From the NCBI GenBank assembly GCA_900551775.1, contig URXI01000254.1:1-6260 (forward strand): a DNA stretch of 6,260 bases, written 5' to 3'. This document shows, in pieces, positions 1-5,274 of this stretch. This DNA comes from an uncultured Eubacterium sp. GTDB taxonomy: Bacteria > Bacillota > Clostridia > Peptostreptococcales > Anaerovoracaceae. Within the stretch, counting starts at the first letter, position 1, and the number at the start of each line of letters is the position of its first letter. The position numbers and the translations under genes were made by a program. The notes beneath the pieces were generated by a model. The model was not told the origin of the DNA. It made no database searches and saw only the letters and a program-made list of their open reading frames with translations.

Positions 1-1
1 C

Positions 2-1531
2 GTAGAGCCGGATATGAGCATCGCTATTTTGGGGAAAGACCTTTTGACGGCCATGCTGTACAGTGGTGTCATTCGTGATACGCTGGGGAGCCGCTGCCAC
101 TTGCTGATGGTGATGGACAACGAGGCCTACGGCTGCATCCCAGAGGAAGAGGTCAGGCAGGTGCTCATGGAATATGCCGATGAAGTGGCTTTTGTGGACG
201 TCCGCAGTCCGGTGGACAGTTATATTGAAGTCGTCAAGACCATGGGACAGATGGATATGGCGATTAACTGCATAGACAAATTGGGAGCAGAGACACTGAG
301 TATTTTCATGTGCAAGAACAAGGGAACTGTTTATTTCACCGGCCTTGCCAACGGTTATATCAAAGGAATCCTCGTGGCGGAGAGCATTCGCAAAAAGATC
401 CATGCGGTGGATTTGGACCAGTATTCGGCCGAAGAGATTTCTTTTACCATATCAATTCTGAAAAAGGTCAGAAGAGAGCTGGATCTGGTAGATCAGCTTT
501 ACAGCAAGTATTCTTTCAGGCAGGATCACAGCAGGCGGATGGCAGGCGTCTTTTCACAGTTTGAAACCAGCCAGGTGGATGATTTTATCTACGCCAGTCA
601 CGTGACCAAGACCATGCTGGAAGAAATCATCAACATCTCAAAATACGACTGCAACGTCATCATTCAGGGTGAGACCGGCGTCGGCAAAGAAAAGGTCATG
701 CAGCTGATTCACAAGAACAGTGCGCGCAATGACAAACCGTGTATCAAAGTCAACTGCGCGACCATACAGGAGAACCTGGCGGAATCGGAATTCTTCGGAT
801 ACGAAGCAGGCGCGTTTACTGGCGCCCAGTCCAGCGGCAAAAAAGGCTACTTCGAGCTTGCCAACAACGGCATCTTGTTTCTGGATGAGATTGGGACGCT
901 GTCTCTTTCCATGCAGTCCAAGCTGCTGCGCGTCCTGCAGGAAAATCAGTTTTACAGAGTGGGCGGAACCAAGCAGATCAACGTCAATGTGCGAGTGATC
1001 TGTGCCAACAACATTCCTCTGATGAAGCTGGTGGAGACGGGGAGGTTTCGAGAAGACCTTTACTACCGGCTCAATATCTGCAAGATCAATGTGCCGCCGC
1101 TTCGGGACCGTAAGGAAGATGTCTATGTGCTGACAAAAGAGTTTTTGTCAAGATATAATAAGAAGTATGGCGTGCTGAAAGAGATCGACGAGAACGGATA
1201 CGCAGCGTTGCAGAGCTATGACTGGCCGGGTAACGTAAGAGAATTGGAAAACACCGTTCATCGCATGGTCGTCAGCAGCATGGAAAATTTAATCACAGGC
1301 ATGGATATCGAATCCCTGCTCAATCAGAATATTTACGAAGACAATATCTTGGATGCCAAAGGCAAATTCCGCAGAGACGGAAAAATCGACTTTGAGCGTG
1401 TAATCGAAGAGCAAGAAAAAAAGCTGATTTCCTATGCCCTGAAGAAAGAAGGCACGACGCGGAAAGCAGCCGATTCCCTGGGCATCACCCAGGCAAAATT
1501 GATGCGGATCAAGAAAAAATATCAATTATAA
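2..1531 (+). CDS. Sigma-54-dependent activator with Kdd-like N-terminal domain (5' end off window)
   Basis: Enhancer-binding protein that would remodel sigma-54 RNA polymerase by ATP hydrolysis. Numbering from the ATG at 14: Walker A GETGVGKE (219-226), the sigma-54-contacting GAFTGA loop (266-271), Walker B GILFLDEIG (286-294), RFREDLYYRL (344-353, arginine-finger region), WPGNVREL (404-411), and a C-terminal Fis/TyrR-like helix-turn-helix at about 478-503 (TTRKAADSLGITQAKLMRIK). Residues 1-165 are not a PAS or receiver domain. They resemble, from memory, the C-terminal Rossmann half of L-erythro-3,5-diaminohexanoate dehydrogenase (SIAILG, MAINC, GTVYF, then AES at Kdd's AEG). The frame is open upstream of the ATG to base 2 and no ribosome binding site precedes the ATG, so the gene probably starts outside the window. 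AAA+ and HTH assignments are firm; the sensor assignment and any role in lysine fermentation are inference. Confidence 0.93.
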   Translation, partial: VEPDMSIAILGKDLLTAMLYSGVIRDTLGSRCHLLMVMDNEAYGCIPEEEVRQVLMEYADEVAFVDVRSPVDSYIEVVKTMGQMDMAINCIDKLGAETLSIFMCKNKGTVYFTGLANGYIKGILVAESIRKKIHAVDLDQYSAEEISFTISILKKVRRELDLVDQLYSKYSFRQDHSRRMAGVFSQFETSQVDDFIYASHVTKTMLEEIINISKYDCNVIIQGETGVGKEKVMQLIHKNSARNDKPCIKVNCATIQENLAESEFFGYEAGAFTGAQSSGKKGYFELANNGILFLDEIGTLSLSMQSKLLRVLQENQFYRVGGTKQINVNVRVICANNIPLMKLVETGRFREDLYYRLNICKINVPPLRDRKEDVYVLTKEFLSRYNKKYGVLKEIDENGYAALQSYDWPGNVRELENTVHRMVVSSMENLITGMDIESLLNQNIYEDNILDAKGKFRRDGKIDFERVIEEQEKKLISYALKKEGTTRKAADSLGITQAKLMRIKKKYQL

Positions 1532-1533
1532 CT

Positions 1534-2340
1534 CTAGCTGGTCTTCTGGAGATGATCCTCAGTCACCAGTGACAGGCGGCGGCGCCAGGCCACATAGATG
1601 AAAAAGGCGGATACGATGGTCAGCAGAGTGAGACTGATCAGGAAGCTGCCGGGGTTGGTCGACGGTGACCAGCTGCGCAAGTAGAGCAGCCTGCTGCTGA
1701 CCCAGGCTGCGGCGGCGATCAAAGCCATGGCTGGGTACATGCGGTAGAAGTGGCTTTTGCCGAAAAGAGTATGGACGATGACGGGAAGCACCACGAAGAA
1801 GCCGGAAGTGCAAAGGTGGACAAGCAGACTTCCTGTGATGAAAAGACTAGTAAAGTTCTGCGTATTGGCAGCGCACCAGACGGAGATTTCGGCCAAAAAA
1901 GTGAGAAAGATGGCGGCGCTGAAAGGACCTTTTCGATCACACCAGTTGCCAAAGAGAATCGGTCCGATCAAAAAGGAAACTTTGTCCAGGTCACTGCTGA
2001 GAACCAAAGTTTTGCTGCGGAGGCCGACGTAGCTGCCGTAAAGGGCAAAAGAATCCTCGAAGGCGCAGAAAATCGCCATGCAGACGACAAAGACTGCCAA
2101 CATGGGAAGTGCAGGATTTTTTACATGGAGAACCTCCTCTTTTGTTTCCTTTGACTGATGGGCGGCGAAATAGATACCCACTGCGGCACCCAGAGGAACG
2201 ATCATTAGAATAGGTAGAATCTTTCCCCAATAGAGCAGAGAAATCATCAGGCCAGTCACCAGACCTTTGCGATAAGTTTTGATGTTGCCAATAAAGAACG
2301 GGATTGCGAGAGCCGCAATAAAAAATAAGTAATCGAACAT
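1534..2340 (-). CDS. Short MFS-like integral membrane protein
   Basis: Very hydrophobic 268-residue protein with about eight or nine likely membrane segments (around 3-20, 26-40, 41-60, 78-96, 118-132, 140-157, 164-188, 200-220, 232-250). GNWCDRKGPF at 131-140 matches the MFS loop motif A (GxxxDRxG). The charged stretch HQSKETKEEV at 61-70 resembles the central cytoplasmic loop of an MFS carrier, so residues 78-250 would be one six-helix half, preceded by only two or three helices instead of six. The start is supported: on the minus strand AGAAGGAG lies 6 nt before the ATG. The protein therefore seems to be made short rather than truncated at the DNA level. It is divergent from the GIY-YIG gene and convergent with the activator. 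Substrate is unknown. It could be a decayed transporter using an internal start or a separate small MFS-like family. Confidence 0.75.
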   Translation of the reverse strand: MFDYLFFIAALAIPFFIGNIKTYRKGLVTGLMISLLYWGKILPILMIVPLGAAVGIYFAAHQSKETKEEVLHVKNPALPMLAVFVVCMAIFCAFEDSFALYGSYVGLRSKTLVLSSDLDKVSFLIGPILFGNWCDRKGPFSAAIFLTFLAEISVWCAANTQNFTSLFITGSLLVHLCTSGFFVVLPVIVHTLFGKSHFYRMYPAMALIAAAAWVSSRLLYLRSWSPSTNPGSFLISLTLLTIVSAFFIYVAWRRRLSLVTEDHLQKTS

Positions 2341-2346
2341 AAATAT

Positions 2347-2354
2347 CTCCTTCT
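2347..2354 (-). promoter_or_regulatory. Ribosome binding site of the MFS-like gene
   Basis: Read on the minus strand this is AGAAGGAG, 6 nt before the ATG at 2340. It is a near-ideal Shine-Dalgarno site and fixes the start of the short membrane protein. Confidence 0.7.
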
Positions 2355-2373
2355 AACATATATCTCGCTTATA

Positions 2374-2402
2374 TTGTCTATTTTTTGCGCGGAAATTATA
2401 CG
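2374..2402 (+). promoter_or_regulatory. Possible promoter for the GIY-YIG gene
   Basis: TTGTCT at 2374-2379 and TATACG at 2397-2402 are separated by 17 nt, a vegetative sigma-factor layout with imperfect hexamers. It overlaps the opposite-strand TATAAT, so polymerase binding for the two divergent genes could compete. Confidence 0.3.
2395..2400 (-). promoter_or_regulatory. Possible -10 box for the MFS-like gene
   Basis: Minus-strand TATAAT, a perfect -10 hexamer, about 55 nt before the start codon. No good -35 box is seen at the right distance (a 17-nt spacer would give ACGTAA), so the promoter call is weak. Confidence 0.3.
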
Positions 2403-2427
2403 GAGTGTTTTTTTAATTTACGTGACC

Positions 2428-2434
2428 GAGGAGG
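2428..2434 (+). promoter_or_regulatory. Ribosome binding site deciding the GIY-YIG start
   Basis: GAGGAGG, 7 nt before the ATG at 2442. It rules out the longer in-frame reading from a TTG at 2385, whose extra 19 residues do not resemble the family. Confidence 0.8.
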
Positions 2435-2441
2435 TCTGCTG

Positions 2442-2693
2442 ATGAACTACACATACATGGTCCGATGCGCCGATGGAAGTCTTTACACTGGCTGGACCAA
2501 CGATTTGGGAAAAAGGATAAAATGCCACAATGAAAGAAGGGGCGCCAAGTATACAAAACCGCGCCTTCCGGTGATACTGGTGTACTACGAAGAATTTGAC
2601 ACAAAAGAAGAAGCTATGAGACGAGAGGCTGCCATCAAACGACTTTCGAAGGAAAGGAAGGAACTACTTGTGGCAGAGTTCGCCAAATTATGA
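2442..2693 (+). CDS. GIY-YIG nuclease-domain protein (UPF0213/YhbQ type)
   Basis: An 83-residue single-domain protein, the usual size for the UPF0213 branch of the GIY-YIG superfamily. Visible family features are Y3/Y5 in the first strand, RCADGSLYTGWTND at 8-21 (YTG replacing YIG), R25 and H29 (LGKRIKCHN), the GAKYT turn at 34-38, PVILVYYEEF at 43-52, and E62 in MRREAAIKRLS, the expected metal-binding glutamate. The catalytic set (Tyr, Arg, His, Glu) appears complete, so endonuclease chemistry is possible. The cellular role of this branch is poorly defined, with DNA repair or DNA turnover proposed. It stands alone: divergent from the membrane protein and about 40 nt before the probable start of the nucleotidase gene, which may have its own promoter. 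Family assignment is firm; function is not. Confidence 0.92.
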   Translation: MNYTYMVRCADGSLYTGWTNDLGKRIKCHNERRGAKYTKPRLPVILVYYEEFDTKEEAMRREAAIKRLSKERKELLVAEFAKL

Positions 2694-2699
2694 TAAAAT
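2668..2699 (+). promoter_or_regulatory. Possible promoter for the nucleotidase gene
   Basis: TTGTGG at 2668-2673 is followed by overlapping -10-like hexamers in TATGATAAAAT at 2689-2699 (TGATAA at a 17-nt spacer, TATGAT at 15). It lies over the end of the GIY-YIG gene. Transcription would start near 2703-2708, almost on the ATG at 2707, which favours the TTG at 2734 as the true start. Hexamer matches are modest. Confidence 0.35.
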
Positions 2700-2720
2700 T
2701 TAAGAAATGAGGAATAAAAG

Positions 2721-2727
2721 TGAGGAT
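2721..2727 (+). promoter_or_regulatory. Ribosome binding site favouring a TTG start
   Basis: TGAGGAT, whose GAGG core ends 8 nt before the TTG at 2734. No comparable site precedes the ATG at 2707. Using TTG gives a standard signal peptide beginning MKKIWTKIL. Confidence 0.5.
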
Positions 2728-2733
2728 GAGAAG

Positions 2734-4665
2734 TTGAAAAAAATATGGACGAAGATTTTAATCTGCTGTATGGTTCTGATGGCAGTGGTGCCATCTGCTG
2801 TCATGGCGGATACAGGAATTACGGGCAAGCAGACGATTTCCATCGTGTTTTCCCACGATATGCACTCCCATCTTGAAAAATTTCCCAAGATCAGGACCGT
2901 GGTGAAGGAGAAGAAAAAGCAAGACAAAGCGACCTTTGTTCTAGATGCGGGTGATTTTTCTATGGGGACGCCTTATCAGACGATTTTCACATCACAGGCA
3001 TCGGAACTTCGAATGATGGGTGCCGCAGGTTTTGACGTGACGACCCTGGGCAATCACGAGTTTGACTATCGGTCAAAGGGTCTGGCAAAGATGTTGAACC
3101 GGGCAAAGCGAACAAAGGGGAAGCTGCCGCAGCTGGTCATCGCAAATATCGACTGGAAGAAGACTTTGGCGGACCCTGACCTGAAGGAGGACGGAGAGAA
3201 TCTGAAGGCAGCCTTAGAAAACTACGGATGCCAGGACTATGTCGTGGTAGAACGGGGCGACGCCAAAATTGCGGTCTTTGGCATCTTCGGCAAGGAATCG
3301 GCCAGTTATGCGCCGGAAAGCGGGACCTATTTTGAAGATCCTGTCGATACCGCAAAGCAGGTGGTGGATGACATCAAGGCGCACGAAAAGGTCGACATGA
3401 TCGTCTGCGTCTCACACAGCGGAACCAACGAAGATGACCCTGACAAGTCTGAAGACGAAATTCTGGCGCGAGAAGTTGACGATATCGATTTGATTATCAG
3501 CGGACACAGTCACACAGAGCTACCTGAGCCCATCGTGGTGAACGATACCGTCATCGCTTCAGCGGGACAATACAATGATAATCTGGGCAGCGTCACCTTT
3601 ACGTACAAAGACGGGAAGTATCAGATGGACAAATACGAGCTGGTGCCTCTGGATAGCAAGGTAAAGGATGATCGGCGAATCCTCGCTCTGGAGGAGGAAT
3701 TTAAGGATTTGGTCGATGATGAATATTTCTCAAAGTTCGGCTACAGCTGGGACAGCGTTTTGACCCGCAACAAGATAGACTTTACGGGAATTGATACCTT
3801 CGGATCGGAGCAGGGTGAAGACACCCTGGGCAATCTCATCGCTGACTCCTATATTTACGGTGTCAGACAGGCGGAAGGACGGGATTATGAAACGGTCGAT
3901 GTGGCCGTAGCTCCTTCCGGCGTCATCAGAGGGTCCTTTGATCGAGGCAGGATCACCACTGCCGATGCGTTTAATGCGTTATCACTAGGCACCGGCAAAG
4001 ATGGCATTGCCGGTTATCCTCTGGTCAGTGTGTATCTGACGGGGGCGGAACTGAAGCTGGCGGCAGAGATTGACATCTCTATTTCCCCAATTATGCAGCC
4101 GGCCAGACTCTATTTCAGCGGACTGCATTACACCTATAATCCCCACAGGCTGATTTTGAATCGGGCTTATGACATTATAATGGCAGATAAAGACGGCAAG
4201 CTGGCAGAACCTGAGGATGAGAAGCTGTACCGGGTGGTAGCGGACCTGTATTCTGCCCAGATGCTGGGAACGGTTAATTCCATGTCTTACGGCTTGCTGT
4301 CCGTAACACCGAAGGACAAGGATGGCAACGAAATCGAAAACTTCGAAGATCACATCATATATAATAAAAATGGAAGCGAACTGAAAGAGTGGTATGCGCT
4401 GGCTTCCTATCTGGATGATTTTTCGGGCGGTCAGGTGCCGGAGAAATACAGCCAGGCCGAAGGCCGCAAAGTGCTGGAGAACAGCTGGAGCCCGATCAAG
4501 CTGCTCAAGAGTCCGAATAAATTTTTCTGGATCATCATCGCGGCGGCGGCTCTGGTGCTGTCAGTGCTGGCACTGATCATCATTCTGATTGTCAAGCTAG
4601 TCAGAAGGATTCGCTACGGGAAAGGGACGATTCGCAAGAAGGATATGATGTTCTCAAGGCGGTAA
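2734..4665 (+). CDS. Exported, membrane-anchored metallophosphatase/5'-nucleotidase (UshA-like)
   Basis: Calcineurin-like metallophosphatase with a C-terminal 5'-nucleotidase domain, expected to release phosphate from nucleotides or related esters outside the cell. Numbering from the upstream in-frame ATG at 2707 (652 residues): signal peptide with VMA/D cleavage near 34, DMHSH at 51-55 (metal ligands D51, H53), DAGDFSMGT at 80-88, GNHEFD at 115-120, VSHSG at 235-239, GHSHT at 266-270, then the second-domain signature GEDTLGNLIADSY at 370-382 and GVIRG at 405-409. Residues 606-629 form a membrane helix followed by a strongly basic tail, so the enzyme should stay on the outer face of the membrane rather than be sorted by LPXTG. 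TTG at 2734 is chosen over ATG at 2707 because of its ribosome binding site and the cleaner signal peptide (643 residues). The real substrate is not shown by the sequence. Confidence 0.92.
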   Translation: MKKIWTKILICCMVLMAVVPSAVMADTGITGKQTISIVFSHDMHSHLEKFPKIRTVVKEKKKQDKATFVLDAGDFSMGTPYQTIFTSQASELRMMGAAGFDVTTLGNHEFDYRSKGLAKMLNRAKRTKGKLPQLVIANIDWKKTLADPDLKEDGENLKAALENYGCQDYVVVERGDAKIAVFGIFGKESASYAPESGTYFEDPVDTAKQVVDDIKAHEKVDMIVCVSHSGTNEDDPDKSEDEILAREVDDIDLIISGHSHTELPEPIVVNDTVIASAGQYNDNLGSVTFTYKDGKYQMDKYELVPLDSKVKDDRRILALEEEFKDLVDDEYFSKFGYSWDSVLTRNKIDFTGIDTFGSEQGEDTLGNLIADSYIYGVRQAEGRDYETVDVAVAPSGVIRGSFDRGRITTADAFNALSLGTGKDGIAGYPLVSVYLTGAELKLAAEIDISISPIMQPARLYFSGLHYTYNPHRLILNRAYDIIMADKDGKLAEPEDEKLYRVVADLYSAQMLGTVNSMSYGLLSVTPKDKDGNEIENFEDHIIYNKNGSELKEWYALASYLDDFSGGQVPEKYSQAEGRKVLENSWSPIKLLKSPNKFFWIIIAAAALVLSVLALIIILIVKLVRRIRYGKGTIRKKDMMFSRR

Positions 4666-4675
4666 GAGAGTGTAC

Positions 4676-4718
4676 CCCCGCAAACAGCAAAAATTGCTGC
4701 TTGCGGGGTATTTTTTTT
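4676..4718 (+). terminator. Strong intrinsic terminator after the nucleotidase gene
   Basis: Left arm 4676-4690 pairs with right arm 4694-4708 around an AAA loop: 14 base pairs with one A-C mismatch (4684/4700), and a C4/G4 base. A run of eight T follows at 4711-4718. It begins 11 nt after the stop codon and isolates this gene from the downstream unit. Confidence 0.92.
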
Positions 4719-4763
4719 GTCCCCAGGGCATCCCACATCCCAATTTGATGCGGTGTACCCCTC

Positions 4764-4942
4764 GATTTTTGCCAAAAAGACGTTTTTTGCCGAATTGGAA
4801 AAAAGTTTTTGAGCAAGTGTTTGCAATGGTTACAGAGGTTTTCGTGGAAAAATCCTGCCGAAATTGAGTAATAATTGGCTGAATTTCAATGGTTACAAAA
4901 GTTTTTCCAAAATGGCATTTTTTTGTGATTTTAGCAAAAAAT
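4764..4942. repeat. Repeat block: direct repeats inside an imperfect inverted repeat
   Basis: CAATGGTTACA occurs exactly at 4824-4834 and 4887-4897, and TGCCGAA(A)TTG at 4788-4797 and 4856-4866, so a unit of about 63-68 nt seems repeated twice. In addition, 4765-4811 resembles the reverse complement of about 4896-4941: both arms share TTTTTGC, GCC, TTGGAAAAA and TTTTG in the same order. The arms are partly low-complexity A/T, so some similarity may be chance. It could be a small non-autonomous mobile element, an untranslated RNA with a long imperfect hairpin, or a protein-binding array. Confidence 0.4.
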
Positions 4943-5008
4943 AGTGCGATGTGGTGTCGATTTGGGTCACAGAGCTGACGCAGTATTACCTCTAAACAAC
5001 AAAATAAC

Positions 5009-5023
5009 CCCCATCCCCATCCC
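5009..5023. repeat. CCCCAT hexanucleotide short tandem repeat (2.5 copies)
   Basis: Two perfect CCCCAT units followed by CCC. On the minus strand it reads as three G-runs separated by AT. It is a short low-complexity tract about 70 nt upstream of the G10 run. Confidence 0.55.
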
Positions 5024-5076
5024 TGCAATGCAAATTCGGCTGATTTTGAATATAATGTATTATCTGAAAAAAATAC

Positions 5077-5107
5077 TTGAAAAATCATATGGGGGGGGGG
5101 TTATACT
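5077..5107 (+). promoter_or_regulatory. Putative promoter with a G10 homopolymer in its spacer
   Basis: TTGAAA at 5077-5082 and TATACT at 5102-5107 are separated by 19 nt, and ten consecutive G fill 5091-5100 within that spacer. The optimal spacer for vegetative promoters is 17, so loss of two G would restore it. This would drive the secreted-protein gene through a leader of about 160 nt. Hexamers and tract are seen directly; promoter activity and phase variation are inference. Confidence 0.5.
5091..5100 (+). repeat. Poly-G tract (G10)
   Basis: Uninterrupted run of ten G, a kind of tract prone to slipped-strand length change and also to sequencing error. Confidence 0.9.
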
Positions 5108-5132
5108 ATAAGTGTATAAAACACGGTATAAA

Positions 5133-5218
5133 CTTGTCGAGGGACAAGATATACAATAAAACAATCCCCTCGGAAGCATCTCTTGTGTGGTGACGGATAG
5201 CTGCCCAAGCCTCACAAG
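5133..5218 (+). ncRNA. Structured 5' leader of unknown class
   Basis: A perfect hairpin, CTTGTC (5133-5138) with GACAAG (5143-5148), has the 4-nt loop GAGG. The loop and flanks, CGAGGG at 5138-5143, are complementary to CCCTCG at 5167-5172, giving either a pseudoknot (GAGG with CCTC at 5168-5171) or a competing helix. A second stem pairs CTTGTG (5182-5187) with CACAAG (5213-5218), extended inward by GG/CC after a T-T mismatch. This is compatible with a cis-regulatory RNA, but I do not recognise a known riboswitch family: conserved cores of the c-di-GMP, ydaO and THF types were looked for from memory and not found. Confidence 0.35.
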
Positions 5219-5223
5219 GATGT

Positions 5224-5255
5224 TTTCCTAAGGAAAGACATATTTTTATATGTCT
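5224..5255 (+). promoter_or_regulatory. Two adjacent dyads just upstream of the ribosome binding site
   Basis: TTTCC/GGAAA (5224-5236, TAA centre) is followed by a perfect 8-bp dyad, AGACATAT at 5236-5243 and ATATGTCT at 5248-5255 with a TTTT loop. The second ends 5 nt before AAGGAGG. It could be an mRNA hairpin affecting translation or stability, or an operator. There is no T-run after it, so it is not a terminator. Confidence 0.4.
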
Positions 5256-5260
5256 ATGTT

Positions 5261-5267
5261 AAGGAGG
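5261..5267 (+). promoter_or_regulatory. Ribosome binding site of the secreted-protein gene
   Basis: AAGGAGG, 7 nt before the ATG at 5275. An earlier ATG at 5271 is only 3 nt away and in another frame, so 5275 is the likely start. Confidence 0.85.
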
Positions 5268-5274
5268 AAAATGA

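Larger units (their letters stand above)
4719..5076. other. AT-rich intergenic stretch with no convincing gene
   Basis: About 360 nt with many A and T runs. A 144-codon open frame on the minus strand (4654-5088) and a 65-codon frame on the plus strand cross it, but neither has a ribosome binding site or a recognisable product. It holds the repeat block at 4764-4942 and the CCCCAT short repeat at 5009-5023. A perfect TATAAT at 5051-5056 (+) has no good -35 partner. Confidence 0.6.

Noticed and set aside
1562..1573. GTCAC-CA-GTGAC palindrome near the convergent gene ends as a possible terminator
   Set aside because: Only five pairs with a 2-nt loop, inside coding sequence, and no T-run on either strand.
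1720..1736. TGGCTGGGTACATGC with GG-N10-GC spacing of a sigma-54 promoter
   Set aside because: It lies within the membrane-protein gene, matches poorly beyond the two dinucleotides and has no gene in a position to use it.
1750..2154. 134-codon plus-strand frame inside the membrane-protein gene
   Set aside because: It is antisense to a gene with clear membrane-helix coding, has no ribosome binding site and gives a charged, featureless product.
2385..2441. Longer N-terminus for the GIY-YIG protein from TTG at 2385
   Set aside because: No ribosome binding site there, and the added residues do not resemble the family; GAGGAGG clearly serves the ATG at 2442.
4913..4927. TGGCAT followed by a T-run, resembling a sigma-54 -24/-12 promoter
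   Set aside because: The required GC dinucleotide 10 nt after GG is absent (TG is there instead), so the -12 element fails.
4654..5088. 144-codon open frame on the minus strand across the terminator and repeat block
   Set aside because: No ribosome binding site before its ATG, it covers a strong terminator hairpin and low-complexity repeats, and the product resembles nothing I recognise. It is probably a chance frame in AT-rich repeats.
5131..5220. Known riboswitch (c-di-GMP, c-di-AMP, THF) or SRP RNA in the leader
   Set aside because: Conserved core sequences of these families, as far as I recall them, are not present; only generic helices are seen.
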